A stretch of DNA of 64,000 nucleotides from Fusarium oxysporum f. sp. lycopersici 4287 (GCF_000149955.1 NC_030992.1:1085073-1149072), one strand, 5' to 3'. Shown: positions 22,460 through 33,007, counted from the first letter of the stretch. Notes: generated by a model from the letters alone, not told the origin. Translations and numbers: made by a program.

Positions 22460-23375
22460 CTACTCGGTAGCAGCCATCTCTGTGTCACCCTCGCCAGCCC
22501 TCTTGACCAGTCCACGCAGACTCAGATCATAGACAACATCCTCGACTCTCTTGACGTCATACTTGACAGCATCAGCTCGCTTGCGGAGAATGTCGTTCTT
22601 GAGGTTGAGAAGCTGGAACCCGGCGAAGAGATCCTTGATGAACCCGCTAATGACGAGAGGAAGCTCAAAGTCTCCGAGGGTGACAGCGTTGGGAGCCAGA
22701 CGGGCAAGCTCGTTGGTGAGGTCTGTCAGACATAGGAGATACTCCTCGATGGTGAAGTGGAAGGCATCACGGTCCTTGAGGTTTGTGGGGACTGGGGGGC
22801 ATGTTAGCGTTAAGGTTTCTAGATAGGTTTGGAGATGGCTCGCGAACCCTGGAAGACCTCGCCAACTTGCTCGAGAGTGAGAAGGCGACCGAGAGAAGCA
22901 GGCTGGGAGTCAGAGCCTAGACCGCCGAGCCAGGCAGTGTAGACAGCGGTGCCGATAGCATTTTGAACGGTTCTCGCCCACTTGCTGTTGTATCTATCCC
23001 CGAATCAGATTTTGACGCTTTTTGACATGGCTGCGAGGACGTACTTGTAGTATGGGTGCTTGCTAGCCACCTCATTCAGCTCCTTCACAATAGTGACCTC
23101 TTCCTTGATAGCATCCTCAACCTGTGACACAAGCGCAGGGTCTGCATTTTCTCTAATCAGCTTTGCGCATTACAAACTTGGACATGGAAAAAAAACTGAC
23201 AGCGAGCGCGGGGCGTAGAGTGGACGCGAGAGAGAAGACCTTGAGCGGTGGCAACGGCGCGCTCGAGACGCTGGATAATCTGGGTGAGGTTATCACGAAC
23301 GGCGGTCTCTTCATCGAGCTTCTCCTGGAGGTGGGAGAAGATGGAAGGATCGAGCAGAGGAGTGTCGGAGGACAT
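22460..23375 (-). CDS. Translin family protein
   Basis: Four exons: 23375-23201, 23141-23045, 22993-22848 and 22791-22460; 249 aa. Translin forms ring-shaped RNA/DNA-binding oligomers, with TRAX forming the C3PO endoribonuclease. Recognisable blocks are MSSDTPLLDPSIFSHLQEKL, VRDNLTQIIQRLERAVA, VHSTPRARYPALVSQVEDAI, SKHPYYKYNSKWARTVQNAI, FHFTIEEYLLCLTDLTNELAR and the C-terminal KYDVKRVEDVVYDLSLRGL. Introns are 59, 51 and 56 nt; the second uses donor GTACGT at 23044 so that the KYNSKW motif is kept. All helices of a translin fold appear present and the length is near the animal protein (228 aa). The TRAX partner is not in this window. Confidence 0.92.
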
Positions 23376-23689
23376 AATGGCGGTTTGAGGGAGGGTGAAT
23401 GAGGCTCTGCGGATGAGGCTCTGGAGAAGAAGGTTGGAGCTACGCTAGTCGTTTGTGTATCCAGATGACGGGCGATAGGTATTTGCCTAGCACGAGGTTG
23501 CGATGATCACGAAAAGAATATACAGCGAAGAAATGGAGGTTCAAAGGCACATCATTACTCTGGCTACAAGCATTTGCTTTCTACCATCGGCATCACATAT
23601 CACAACATAGTAGGATCACGAGAATGGAGGGAGTTCTTCCTCACTGCCCAGGCAAGCCCGAGCAAGCAACGAAAAACAAGGAGCTCAAA
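23376..23689. other. Spacer between translin promoter and U2 3' end
   Basis: Upstream flank of translin and downstream flank of the U2 gene. No coding region seen. Confidence 0.5.
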
Positions 23690-23884
23690 AAGTGCATTCG
23701 CGTCACCTGGAGGCAGTGTAATACCAGGGACACTGTGGGCGGAATCATGTGCAAGCACAGCGGAGACCACCCGAGTTTCAAAAATAGGAATAATCACGAT
23801 TGATGTCCTTAGACATCTTTCAGAGATTAAACTGAAAAGAACAGATACTACACTTGATCTAAGCCAAAAGGCAAAGAGAGCTAA
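23690..23884 (-). ncRNA. U2: U2 spliceosomal snRNA
   Basis: On the minus strand the sequence begins with the U2 5' block (CTCTTTGCCTTTTGGCTTAG, then ATCAAGTGTAGTATCTGTTC). The branch-site-recognition GTAGTA lies at 23846-23851. Stem-loop II follows (TTTCAGTTTAATCTCTGAAA), then the Sm site ATTTTTG at 23779-23785. The 3' hairpin is CCTGGTATTACACTGCCTCCAGG, the usual U2 stem-loop IV. Length of about 190-195 nt is close to fission yeast U2. A TATATAA-like element at about 23931-23938 lies about 50 nt upstream of the inferred 5' end. The 5' end is placed by analogy with other fungal U2 RNAs and the 3' end after the GAATGCAC closing strand; each could be off by a few bases. Confidence 0.93.
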
Positions 23885-25839
23885 AGAGAAAAGGAAAAGG
23901 AAAAGCGTAGCTTGGAGGGGCAGAGCGAGATTATATACTGACTCTGAAGGCGGTGAGGGAGGGAGTGATCTGGAGAGTGGCAGAATTTGAGCCAATGAAA
24001 ATTCGGGACTCAGCAGGCTGAGAGTGCTGCCTGTTGATTGATTCACGGCGGGTAAGAGCGCTCCACCGAGAGTGAGGGTGCAGACAGAGAAACCTCAATG
24101 TGCAAGCCTGAGGCTGTATGCGTTTTACGAATTGATGCCTCAGACGTGAATTGCGTGGCGATACCAGAAGAAGCTTTCTGTGTAGCTGAGACGTGTCGCT
24201 CATCTATTCGCATCGGCAGACATAAATAAGAGAGCAAGTGACGAGCTTGCTTTCGTACTGAAGTGTATTCATTGCAAGCCTCCTCCGGATGAAAGTACGA
24301 AGAACATAGATACAAACCAAAAGTTTGACAATGAAATATCGCATTTCACAACCTCGTTTTCCCAACAAGAATCCACAAATGTCGGCTCAAGTCGAAACCC
24401 AATCTTCCAGCCAAGGCGAAGCTCATTCCGTCGATTCGAACTTCCTTTCCTGAGATGTTGCCCTGATGCAGCTTGCTTGCTCAAAGTTTGAAGCTGTGCT
24501 TCGATGCAAACCAACGAGGATTCACATCCTAACCACTAGGAACGACTTTCATGTTGATGATCTGCAGTCAGCTTGCATTTGACAAAGGTCTAAATGTGCT
24601 CCGAGATCCAATGCTCGCCAAGCTTCAACACCGACTGTTGGTTGTGCTCATGGAATGCCCGTCGTGCGTTGCGCCGTTTCAACAACTTCTCACGAGACAA
24701 TCGGCCAGTCCGATACATGCATACCTAGCTTTCCAATAGTTTCTGATATTGGATACTATCTGCTATGCTTCATGCGTCCCCGAAACGTTTGGCCTGGAGA
24801 CTCCCGATGCGGCCCGCAGGTGGTTTCCTTGCATGAGACACCGTTGGCTCTAAAAGTGATCATCCAGCACATTCCAATATTTGGGCGGCACCATTGGTCT
24901 TTGCCCTCAGCTAATGGTTTGGCTTTGACGCAAGCATGTAACCATTCCCCGCAAGATATAGACGAGCAACGCCCCGACCCCTTGCCAAGCAATATCAAGG
25001 ACCTAAGGACCAACAGGCGAAACCTTGGTCAACCGATGATCTTCTTCATACTGGAGGTCACCAAACGAGTCGACCTACAGGTCAAGCTCGGACAATATTT
25101 GACCAGAGCAATGCAATGCAAGGAGAGGCGCAACGACCACCGTGTGTTGCTTGTGAGCACCTCATTTAAGGAATGAAAGACACGAGGTCAAGGTTTGTCC
25201 ACATATTCGCATAACCTTCGATGCGACCTGACGAGACTTCCAAGCTCGAAGTCGTTATCTTTTGACAGGGGATGCAAATTTACGAGCGTAAATCCCATCG
25301 TATGTGAATGTCTCAATGTTTATCTGTAATACAGGCTTGTCCCGTTCTTCTAGAATAGATGGTTCACCAGTTCCACGGCTGAGGGTTGTCAACGCCTCAA
25401 GCTCCGTGCTTCCCGATATGGCAAATGATATTCAGCATGAAGAAAGGCAAGTATACTTCCAGAGGTTAAAGGGCTGTTTAGGAAGGAGTAATAACCCGGA
25501 TCCGCTCTGTCGGAACGGTTGGGTAGGATTGTGTTGCTGCTAGTTGGTGGTGCCTGCCACGAACAATATGAAGTGGCTGAGTATTGTTCTTCAGCGCCCA
25601 CCTCCAGAATGGGAACAGGAAAAATAGCCACAACTCCAACACCAACATCTTCACAATCGAAGCGGTGATATGTGATTGATATCTTACTTTTGTGTCATAA
25701 TATGATATGAAAAAATCCCATATAAAGACAGCCAGTTCCCTTCGATAAGGGAGCATATCAGCAAGCTCTCAGCCTCAACTTGACGAGCAAACCTGCAATC
25801 TTCACATTGACATCTCTTTATAACTCAATTTCCATCACC
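23885..25839. other. Intergenic region with tRNA-like box motifs
   Basis: About 2 kb with the U2 promoter at its left edge. Minus-strand sequence near 24433-24441 reads GTTCGAATC (a perfect tRNA B-box core) and near 24528-24540 TAGTGGTTAGG (like the second half of a tRNA A box). The frame of 173 codons at 24655-25176 has no recognisable features. Otherwise nothing seen. Confidence 0.45.
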
Positions 25840-26265
25840 ATGTTGGTAACTAACTCCCTCAAAATATGAAGCCTTCTCCTCAGTGCCACCGCTGTTTTGA
25901 CAAGCCCAATTGTCTTCGAATCTCTGGATGAGACCCCTGCCGACTGGCAGGAGTCCGACTCACCAGACCCTGATCAGATCATTGAATTCTCCATTGGCCT
26001 CCAGCCTGAAGATAGCCAGTCACTTGATACTGCTCTATATGGAGCCCCGGATCCCGACCATCCCAATTACGGCAAACATCTCTCTGGAGAATCTGCTAAA
26101 GCCCTCCTCAACCCATCTAACGAAGCTACCGAGTCCGCCAAGCGTTGGCTTACAGATGCCGGAATCCCTGAGCATCATGTCCGTGACGAAGATCTCAGGA
26201 TTAGAGACTCAAGAAGATCGAGAGTCAGCTTCTCTAAGACATGGTTAGTTTATCCTCTAGAATAA
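25840..26265 (+). pseudogene. Sedolisin (S53) prodomain remnant
   Basis: The frame from about 25897 encodes roughly 110 residues of a Pro-kumamolisin activation domain: IIEFSIGLQPEDSQSLDTAL, the typical DPDHPNYGKHLS motif, then LLNPSNEATESAKRWLTDAGI. A signal-peptide-like segment (LLLSATAVLTSP) precedes it but is out of frame with both nearby ATGs (25840, and 25866 which reads ATGAAG). A candidate 5' intron starting GTAACT also leaves the wrong phase. After residue 110 the similarity stops and a stop follows; the whole serine-carboxyl peptidase catalytic domain is absent. A coding-like stretch with a different character (26288-26392) follows. I read this as a truncated, frameshifted relic of a secreted tripeptidyl-peptidase gene. 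Confidence 0.7.
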
Positions 26266-26579
26266 ATAATCCTATGCTAATACTAAGACAAAGAGCCAAA
26301 CCCGGCTAAGACAGAGCTCGTTCCCAAGGAAGATAGCGGATCGTCCAAGAAGCGGCCAGAGGTGGGGAGTGATTGTAGCGACATGCTCTAAGAAAGCAAT
26401 GTGAGGTGGCTACGATGGACAAGAGGAGGTCAAGGTGTATTCATAATTCGATTCAAGTTCATGTCTATGAGATGTGGCATCATTAACAAGAACATTCATT
26501 CTCACAGTAACTGATATCTCCACTCCAGCTTCTGTAGTGATGGCTGTAGTATTTAGCCAATATGTTTCAGGAATGGCTC

Positions 26580-27676
26580 TTAAGATCCAAAGACCTTGGT
26601 CCAGTCCTGCTTCTTCAAGTATTCCTCGGCAGTGCTAAGCTTAGGTGCAAACTTGAGCTAAACTTGGGTCAGCGATCACTTGACAGGAAAGAGGCTTGTG
26701 AACTTACATCGCGAGGATGAACCACAGTAGGGTCATCTCGACCCTCGTAGCCAAACTCATTAAAGTACGAAAAACAGTCAATCATCTCGCCCAACAACTC
26801 ATCGGAAATACCGGGGGGGATAGCACCATCGTCCTTGATGGCCTTTGACGGGATACCAGTAGCCTTTGTGAAGGCAGCAGCGATGTCATTGGCGGATAGC
26901 CACTCTCTGTAGGCGATCAGGTTGTGGCCTGCAGGCTCATCAATGATGAGTGCCTTGACGAAGGGACCGGTATCCTCTTCAGGAGCGATGTAGGGGAACT
27001 TTGTGTCGACTTCAAGAGTTGAGACAAACTGAGCAACTCCGTCGGCATTCTAGACATGCGTTAGCTGGGTTCGCTTACTGTGAATAAATCATGGACCGAC
27101 CTTGAAAGGCTGGTTTGGCGGCAAGAGAACGAAGTTGCTTAGAAAAAGTCCAGCTTGGTAGACACTTGTCTTGGCCCAAAGATCAGGATGCTCCTTTTGC
27201 GCATACTCTGTCGCACGAGCCTTACCGTCAAAGTGGTAGACACGAGTATATTTACCCTTAGACCACTTCTCTGAATGAGACAGAGACGAGAGGATAAAGC
27301 GCTCGAGCGTGGGAACTTTAGCAGCAATGTCAATGACATTCTTCAGCTGCTGTTCCTCATGCTGAGCGGCCCAGTCATTAAGGGCCTGACCAGGCTTAGT
27401 CTTGGATCTGTTGGACTCGTTATAATAGAGGCCCCAGAAGTCGCTGACAGCGAAGATGGCGTGAGCACCTCCAAAAGCTGAATTGAGTGAAGAAGGGTCG
27501 TCGAGGTCGGCTTGGACGACTTCAGCGCCCTTGGAGGATAAAGCTTTGGCTTTGGCGCTGGACGTGTTGCGGGTGAGGGCGCGGACCTTCCAGCCTGGTT
27601 CGGAGAGGAAGGCTTCAGCGACGGAACCACCTTGATTGCCTGTGGCCCCGAGGATAACGATGAGCTTTGAAGACAT
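26580..27676 (-). CDS. NmrA-like NAD(P)-binding protein
   Basis: Three exons: 27676-27101, 27049-26708 and 26657-26580; 331 aa. The N-terminus has a Rossmann motif, LIVILGATGNQGGSVAEAFL, of the NmrA/HSCARG type (GxxGxxG). Further blocks are VRALTRNTSS, GAEVVQADLDDPSSL and FILSSLSHSEKWSKGKYTRVYHFDGKA. NmrA-like proteins bind NAD(P) and act as redox-sensing regulators or as reductases; the classical SDR Tyr-x3-Lys is not obvious, so a regulatory or isomerase-type role is possible. Both introns are 50-51 nt. The start is the ATG directly before the Rossmann fold. No operon-like partner: neighbours are a protease relic and the small tandem genes. Confidence 0.9.
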
Positions 27677-28306
27677 AGTTGAAGTTGTTATAGAGAGTTA
27701 AGTTAAGTAAAGTAAAGTGAATAGAATGCTGTTGAGTGATGTTGATGAGTGCTGTCCAAGTCGAGCGAGGCCCTTCTTATATACACAATCTCATGACGAT
27801 CTGCAGCTCTGCTTTATCATCATTAACAGAGCCTCTTGCTGTCGCCATCGATTGTCATGTCGTTATTGAAGTTGTTGGCAGCGGATGCCGCTCTTGGCCC
27901 CATAATTGTCCGCTCTACCGCTCCGAGTGTTCCAGGAATAGGCCGGGTTGAGCGGAGAGTGGGTCCGGAGCCGGCGTAATAAACTCAATCTCATTATCGT
28001 GTGCATTATCGTCCTCTACTGACGGAGGAACCAACCCCCCGACTCTCCAATTCTTTTTCGTGAGCGTTAGCTGTGAGTGATTGTGTGAAGTGCTGTTTAT
28101 CTGATCGGTGGTATTCACAGATCTAGCCGATAGACTTTGTCACTCTGGCCCTCGATGATTTAGTGGTGAACATGGCAGTCCGCAACAATTGATCACAGTG
28201 CTTTGAAGGCCAATTTCAGATATAATAAGGACCGCAATGGCGGTGCATATCGTCTACTCAGTGGCAGAGCAACTATCCTCCTCCGAACAGCAAAAGAAGT
28301 CTCATC
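27677..28306. other. Divergent promoter region
   Basis: Between NmrA-like (-) and the first small gene (+). A TATAATAA element at 28221-28228 is about 80 nt upstream of the small gene start. Short tandem AGTTAAGTAAAGT-like repeats occur just upstream of the NmrA-like start (around 27700). No gene seen. Confidence 0.5.
28221..28228 (+). promoter_or_regulatory. TATA-like element of the first tandem small gene
   Basis: TATAATAA about 80 nt upstream of the ATG at 28307. Position and sequence fit a fungal TATA box; no experimental support. Confidence 0.45.
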
Positions 28307-28555
28307 ATGGAACTCGAATACAAAAAGCCCTATGACACCAATCTTCCAATTTACAAACACTGCATTCCAAGGAAGCTGGTGATAGATGAGACCGAGTTTG
28401 ATGAAGCAGTTGTTGACATTTTTGGAGCTTGGGACTTTAAATTCGTCAATCGCCACGACGCGACGGAGGACATGATCACAGTCGAAACAAACGATAAGAA
28501 ATCGATAGACTTGAAGAAAGATCTGCAAGACAAGGGAGTTCTAAAGCAAGACTAG
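28307..28555 (+). CDS. Small hypothetical protein, tandem copy 1
   Basis: 82 codons, no intron, no signal peptide, no Cys-rich pattern; acidic with a Lys-rich C-terminus (DLKKDLQDKGVLK). About 36 of 82 positions are identical to the protein encoded at 28874-29134. The shared core is LP...H.IP..LV..E.EF...A..D.FGAW near residue 40, then VETN and DLKKDLQ.KGVLK. Retention of these blocks at about 44 percent identity indicates that both copies have been under protein-level selection after an old duplication. I do not recognise the family. A cytosolic small protein with an alpha/beta fold is the plainest reading. Confidence 0.75.
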   Translation: MELEYKKPYDTNLPIYKHCIPRKLVIDETEFDEAVVDIFGAWDFKFVNRHDATEDMITVETNDKKSIDLKKDLQDKGVLKQD

Positions 28556-28873
28556 CCTTGTTGATAGCGAAAACTGGGGTATTTCTTCACTCGAATAAAA
28601 TCGCTTGATTCAGCAGTGCAGCTGAGACGATGGAAATCTTGCTTGTATGCACATCCCTGGTTTGTGAAATTGATCACTATCGAGTCATATAGTGAAGATA
28701 ATGGTGGCTATCAACGACTGCATCTTGATCATATGTCGAGCTTGGTAGAATGAGATATTAAGTCTGTCTTGAATTGAGTATAAATATCGCATTGACTATA
28801 TATACTGACTTCTAACACCAACTACCTCACCGTCCTAGACAAAACCACGAAGCTATAAACAAACATTATCACC
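28556..28873. other. Spacer between the two tandem small genes
   Basis: 318 nt, AT-rich; holds the 3' end of copy 1 and the promoter of copy 2, with TATAAATA at 28779-28786. No similarity to the upstream promoter was apparent by eye. Confidence 0.5.
28779..28786 (+). promoter_or_regulatory. TATA box of the second tandem small gene
   Basis: TATAAATA about 88 nt upstream of the ATG at 28874, a near-consensus TATA box. Confidence 0.55.
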
Positions 28874-29134
28874 ATGGCTCCCGAATACGAAACAACCTTT
28901 ACCCGCACTCTTCCCTTCACGACCCACAAGATTCCTCAAGAGCTGGTAGAGAATGAAGAAGAGTTCTACAAAGCTCTCTGCGACAAATTCGGGGCTTGGA
29001 CATGGGTTTGCGAGAGAAAAGAGGGGAAGTATGTAGTTGAAACAAACAAGGACGCGCCGACAGACTTGAAGAAGGATCTGCAGGAGAAGGGCGTCTTGAA
29101 GGGTGATGAGCACCTGGTTCAAGCCGTCTCTTGA
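28874..29134 (+). CDS. Small hypothetical protein, tandem copy 2
   Basis: 86 codons, intronless. Paralogue of the protein at 28307-28555 with the same blocks: TLPFTTHKIPQELVENEEEF, DKFGAW, VETN, DLKKDLQEKGVLK. It lacks four residues in the middle and has an extra C-terminal tail (GDEHLVQAVS). Same orientation as copy 1, 318 nt apart, each with its own TATA-like element. No signal peptide or membrane segment. Function unknown. Confidence 0.78.
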   Translation: MAPEYETTFTRTLPFTTHKIPQELVENEEEFYKALCDKFGAWTWVCERKEGKYVVETNKDAPTDLKKDLQEKGVLKGDEHLVQAVS

Positions 29135-30120
29135 TTCAGAGCGGATATGAGGGTCGAGGCGGAGACAATAGAGAGCCCGCGCCAGAGATTCGCAATTCGG
29201 AACATTTGCTCAAAATGAATGATATCGGTTAATTAATTGTAAAGCCTTAAAAGTATAGCGCCGTTGTTTTGCTTGCCTCAGTGCGGGTGACATTGACATG
29301 AGCAGACTCGAGCGGCCCTTGTCCGCTCCGCACGCGCACGCGCCCGCGCCCCACTCCCGCTCCCCGTTCCGGGGCGGCTCTGGTAACATGGAGCGTTGGC
29401 CTGTATTCACTTCCTCCACGATACATACCTCTTGCTGACTCCCGCAAGAAGCCAATTCCCTTGAGCTATCCGATATGTAATCGCCTTGATAGCCTTTTGA
29501 TCCTGTATCGACGGACTGGCCATGGGTCTGTCACAATGTTACCTATACTTGAATAGCATCATCTCTTATTGGAAGTTTTCGTATCCACCCCCGCGTCTCC
29601 TGTAGAATATATGTTATAGGCGGTATGATATCTGCCAACCTTTATGATCGAGCTGTTGCACCATAGCTTCCAGACTGAAGCGCAAGCTGTCACAGACGTC
29701 TGCCGATGAGCTGGACCACAAGGCCAAGTTGACATCCGCTCCAGTAATGAGACAACTCGTTTGACATGAGCTTTTTCGAAAGGAATAGTGCGATGTATAG
29801 AGTAGCACCCGGCGATGGACCTCCAAGTGAGAAGAAAAGCCACAATCAAGGACGGGTGTGCTTAAGAGTGACTAATTGTACACACCTATAGGCATGTGGC
29901 GAATGTTGAGGCACGAGATACGTTGTGCAGGTTTGTTCAAGTCACTAGTGGTATATTCTTAACCAAATTTCCCTGATTCCTTGAAGATATTAAAAAAAAA
30001 AAAAAAAAAAAAAAACATTGAAGCCGTGTAGTGTTATACAGTAGGCAATCCCAATTTGCCCTGATCCTTTATGCCAATACACCTTTACTCCGTTAACCAA
30101 CCTCATTACAATTTCATATT
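29135..30120. other. Intergenic; GC-rich island and A24 tract
   Basis: No gene seen. A GC-rich patch (about 29316-29386) with CGCGC and CCCCG-TTC-CGGGG stands out from its AT-rich surroundings. A run of 24 A residues lies at 29992-30015. Right end is the 3' flank of the minus-strand glycosyltransferase. Confidence 0.5.
29992..30015 (+). repeat. A24 homopolymer tract
   Basis: Uninterrupted run of 24 A on the plus strand. Could be a simple slippage tract or the tail of an old retroposed sequence; no element is recognisable directly upstream. Confidence 0.8.
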
Positions 30121-31724
30121 TTAGTGTCTAGGCTCAAGAATGTCTAAATAATCGCCGCATAGGGTCGAAAAGGAAATGTATGTCTCGTTCTTGAAGTCTG
30201 TCAAGACACCACCGAGTTGATCCTCTGGTGCTCCTGAATCAGGGTATACTGTCTTGTAAACCCACTTGCGTCCATCGATGAGCTTCTCGGTAATGGGCTC
30301 ATCTTGCCTGGTAGCTTTGAAGCCAGCCTGTAGCAGGGGAACGGCGTAGGGGTGGAACCAGTACTTCTTGAAGTCGGAGATGAGGTTTCGCTTACTGCAT
30401 GTGGCGTGGTAGAAACCGAAAATGCTGCGTGTGGCGACGTTTGTGTCGAGGTCTAGGCTGCCTACCCAGTCACGGGCGGACATTGTGGCCACCTCGGCGG
30501 GGAGAGATTTGAAGACTTTGATGAGAGATCGGTAGACATTTGTTGGCATCTGGATGCGATAAGGCTTGAAGTTCTTGCCCACGTCGTAGACATCCTTGGA
30601 CATGGTCGCCGTGTTGTCCGAGTTGTTGTAGTTGAGCTTGTTCATCCACCTATGGGCGAAACATCCAGTCTGCACGAAATCCGACTCGAAATCGATGGCG
30701 GCATGGTACTCGGTGATGTTCTTCGTTTCGACAGCAGTGGCGTTGTCGCCAAAGCTGGCCATCATGGACTCATTCTCAATCTGCTCAGCGCGCGAGAGCT
30801 CCTGGCGCGCATAAAGTCTGGCAAGGTAGATCTGGTCCGACGTCTTGTATTTAAAGTTGGGGTCGAAAGTCTCCTCCAAACTGGCAATACCAGCGTTGAT
30901 AAAGTTGCGCAAATCTCCGACAGGTCCAATGACACTTCCTGAATTGAAGTACTTGGCGTCGCGATATGTGACATCACCGCCGCCAGTCTTGGGACCATAG
31001 ACATTACGAGGGAGATGCGATCCGGGGATCTTGGTGCACTGTGCCTCGTTTAGGGCTGGCCAACACATCTTGTCGGCACCCCAAAATAAAGTTTGCTTCA
31101 GTCCGCGTTTGTGGGCTTCTTCAACGGTTATGCCAAAACGGTCAGCCAACCGGCGGTCGGCATCAGCAGCAACCTTAAAGTAGCGCTCAATCACAACCTC
31201 AACGGGCAGCTGGGCCATAACATCGTATCCATCTCCGAAGAAGACGAGGTCGTCATCGTCGCCGCCTTGGGGAAGTTCGTCGAGGTACTTTTTGATCGAG
31301 TACAGCTTAGCTGTATGCGCGGCGGAAGCGTTGTATTTGCCCTCGCCCTTCCAGCCGACCATGTACGGAGCGGGATATCGGTTAACAAGGGCGGAGGTAA
31401 CGATGGCGCAGAACATATCATTCGGGTTCGAAGCGGGCAGCAGGAAATGCAGCTGCGACGTCTTGATGACCTTCTTCTTGGGCTTCGAGGGCGCATGGAC
31501 CGATGGTGAAGCCCCGGTCGATTTGGATCCGGACGATAACCCATGTGTAGGTGTCCACTGCGGAAGTGTCAGTTTACGAGGCAGCAAATGAGGAGGCCGG
31601 AACCCACGGCATCTGAATAAAGATAATAAGTCTCAAAAAGGATAAAAAAGACCAACACGCATGCAGCCACCATCGCCGTTCGGCGGTATGGCGATGTTTT
31701 TTCCGACATGGCAGCGATGGCCAT
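30121..31724 (-). CDS. Type II membrane glycosyltransferase, PLOD/GT25-like
   Basis: Two exons: 31724-31608 and 31557-30121; 517 aa. Exon 1 encodes MAIAAMSEKTSPYRRTAMV followed by a hydrophobic anchor (VAACVLVFFILF), so the protein is probably a Golgi/ER type II membrane enzyme. The 50-nt intron (31558-31607, donor GTGGGT, acceptor GCAG) leaves phase 0 and joins YLYSDA to WTPTHG. The luminal part resembles the glycosyltransferase domain of procollagen lysyl hydroxylases: ASNPNDMFCAIVTSALVN, DLVFFGDGYDVMAQLP (DxD-like), FWGADKMCWP, DAKYFNSGSVIGPVGDLRNFINAG and TSDQIYLARLY. Acceptor and product cannot be told from sequence. A start inside exon 2 would lose the membrane anchor. Confidence 0.78.
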
Positions 31725-32500
31725 CTTTTTTTAACAAGAAGCGAATGAACGATGCAAGAAACGACGGACCCAGATTCAGAAGAGGAGACTTAAAACATTG
31801 CGTTAAGTAAGGATCTCCCCAGGTAAATATAGATAAAGATAGGGGTTGCGTGTTAAACTTGATCAGGGAGAGAAATCGATAGTACACTACGTAGTAAGGG
31901 GGATGGCGTACAATACCCCACTTGTCCAATTTCAGATCTGATGTAAGCTCCAAGATTCGCTGCGCAGCGGTCTTGTCAGCGTGCCATGGCGTCCTTAGCA
32001 CGCCCGTTGGCGTTTTTTAGTGCAGCCGGTACAGGTACAGGGTCTCATTTCACGTGATGATAGCGCCTGAGCCAAAGAGATTCACCCTCCAAGAAAAAAA
32101 CAGCCGGTCTAAAAAGTGGACGAGTATGACGAGAGTTCAATTGATACGAAACTTCAGCCCTGTTTGGACGTTACAGTTACACTCTAATTTATAGCCTTGT
32201 TGGGTCCCGCACCCTGTAGCATCGACCCTATATGCCGATCAATCCTGGAACGAGATTGAGATTGTCTATTCCTTCAAGTTTCAGATTTTTCCTTCCGTTT
32301 TCATGTTGGCCCTGGACCCCACTCTCTTCCAACCGATTCAGTGATGATGGTGCCTGAAGCAGTACCCACAGTGGGGTAATTCGCTATAAATGCATGATAT
32401 CCGCAAAGAGTCTGGAAGCAATCTAGAGAGAGCTTTGAACCCTCAGGGGATACGAAGATAGTTGGTAGGGTATCATTTCTTCTAGTGACAGAAGAATGTT
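31725..32500. other. Intergenic, nothing seen
   Basis: Promoter side of the glycosyltransferase gene. The frames of 67-122 codons here show no family features. Confidence 0.45.
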
Positions 32501-32785
32501 TCAATCATGACGATATAGAAATCGCTGGCCATTCCTGCCCTCTGGCCGAGATACCCGGTAGCCTTGTTGCGACGGCCGCTGGAATTCTAGGATAACTGGC
32601 TTTGGCGTGTGTTGATCATAGGTAGGTCCTGAATATAGCGGTGGAGGAGTTGGGTCATTGTGTGATGTAGTTTGTAATTGATAGGAGTTTGCATCCTTTT
32701 CAGATGTCGAGTAGTATTGGTTTGGCGAGTTTGTAACTGAGTTTCCTGATAGGAAGCTCTTGATATGGTTCATGACGATCGACAT
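32501..32785 (-). CDS. Possible small hypothetical protein
   Basis: 94-codon intronless frame rich in Gln, Ser, Pro, Tyr and Asn, with PTPPPLYSGPTY (a proline-rich PPLY-type motif). No signal peptide and no known domain. The composition is that of a disordered protein and could be real, but there is no paralogue in the window. Weakly supported. Confidence 0.35.
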   Translation of the reverse strand: MSIVMNHIKSFLSGNSVTNSPNQYYSTSEKDANSYQLQTTSHNDPTPPPLYSGPTYDQHTPKPVILEFQRPSQQGYRVSRPEGRNGQRFLYRHD

Positions 32786-33007
32786 GGTGCAAAGTCAGAT
32801 TTGAGCAGGGTTTATTTTGAGATGATGAGAGGCGGTGATGCCAATGACGAAGTGGTAGTGACGAATACAATGGAATGGTCTATTCGAAATACCATCTTCT
32901 TAATTGAAGACTGGGACTTTATATAAGACAAATTCGTTATTTTTGGAGTCGTTGTCTCGACTGATCAGCATGATCATCTACGTAGCCTCGATGTTACTCG
33001 TCGTGGC

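Noticed and set aside
24433..24545. A complete tRNA gene on the minus strand
   Set aside because: A- and B-box-like motifs are present but no acceptor, D or anticodon stems can be paired.
24655..25176. 173-codon plus-strand frame
   Set aside because: Does not begin with ATG at its 5' end, no domain, overlapped by a minus-strand frame.
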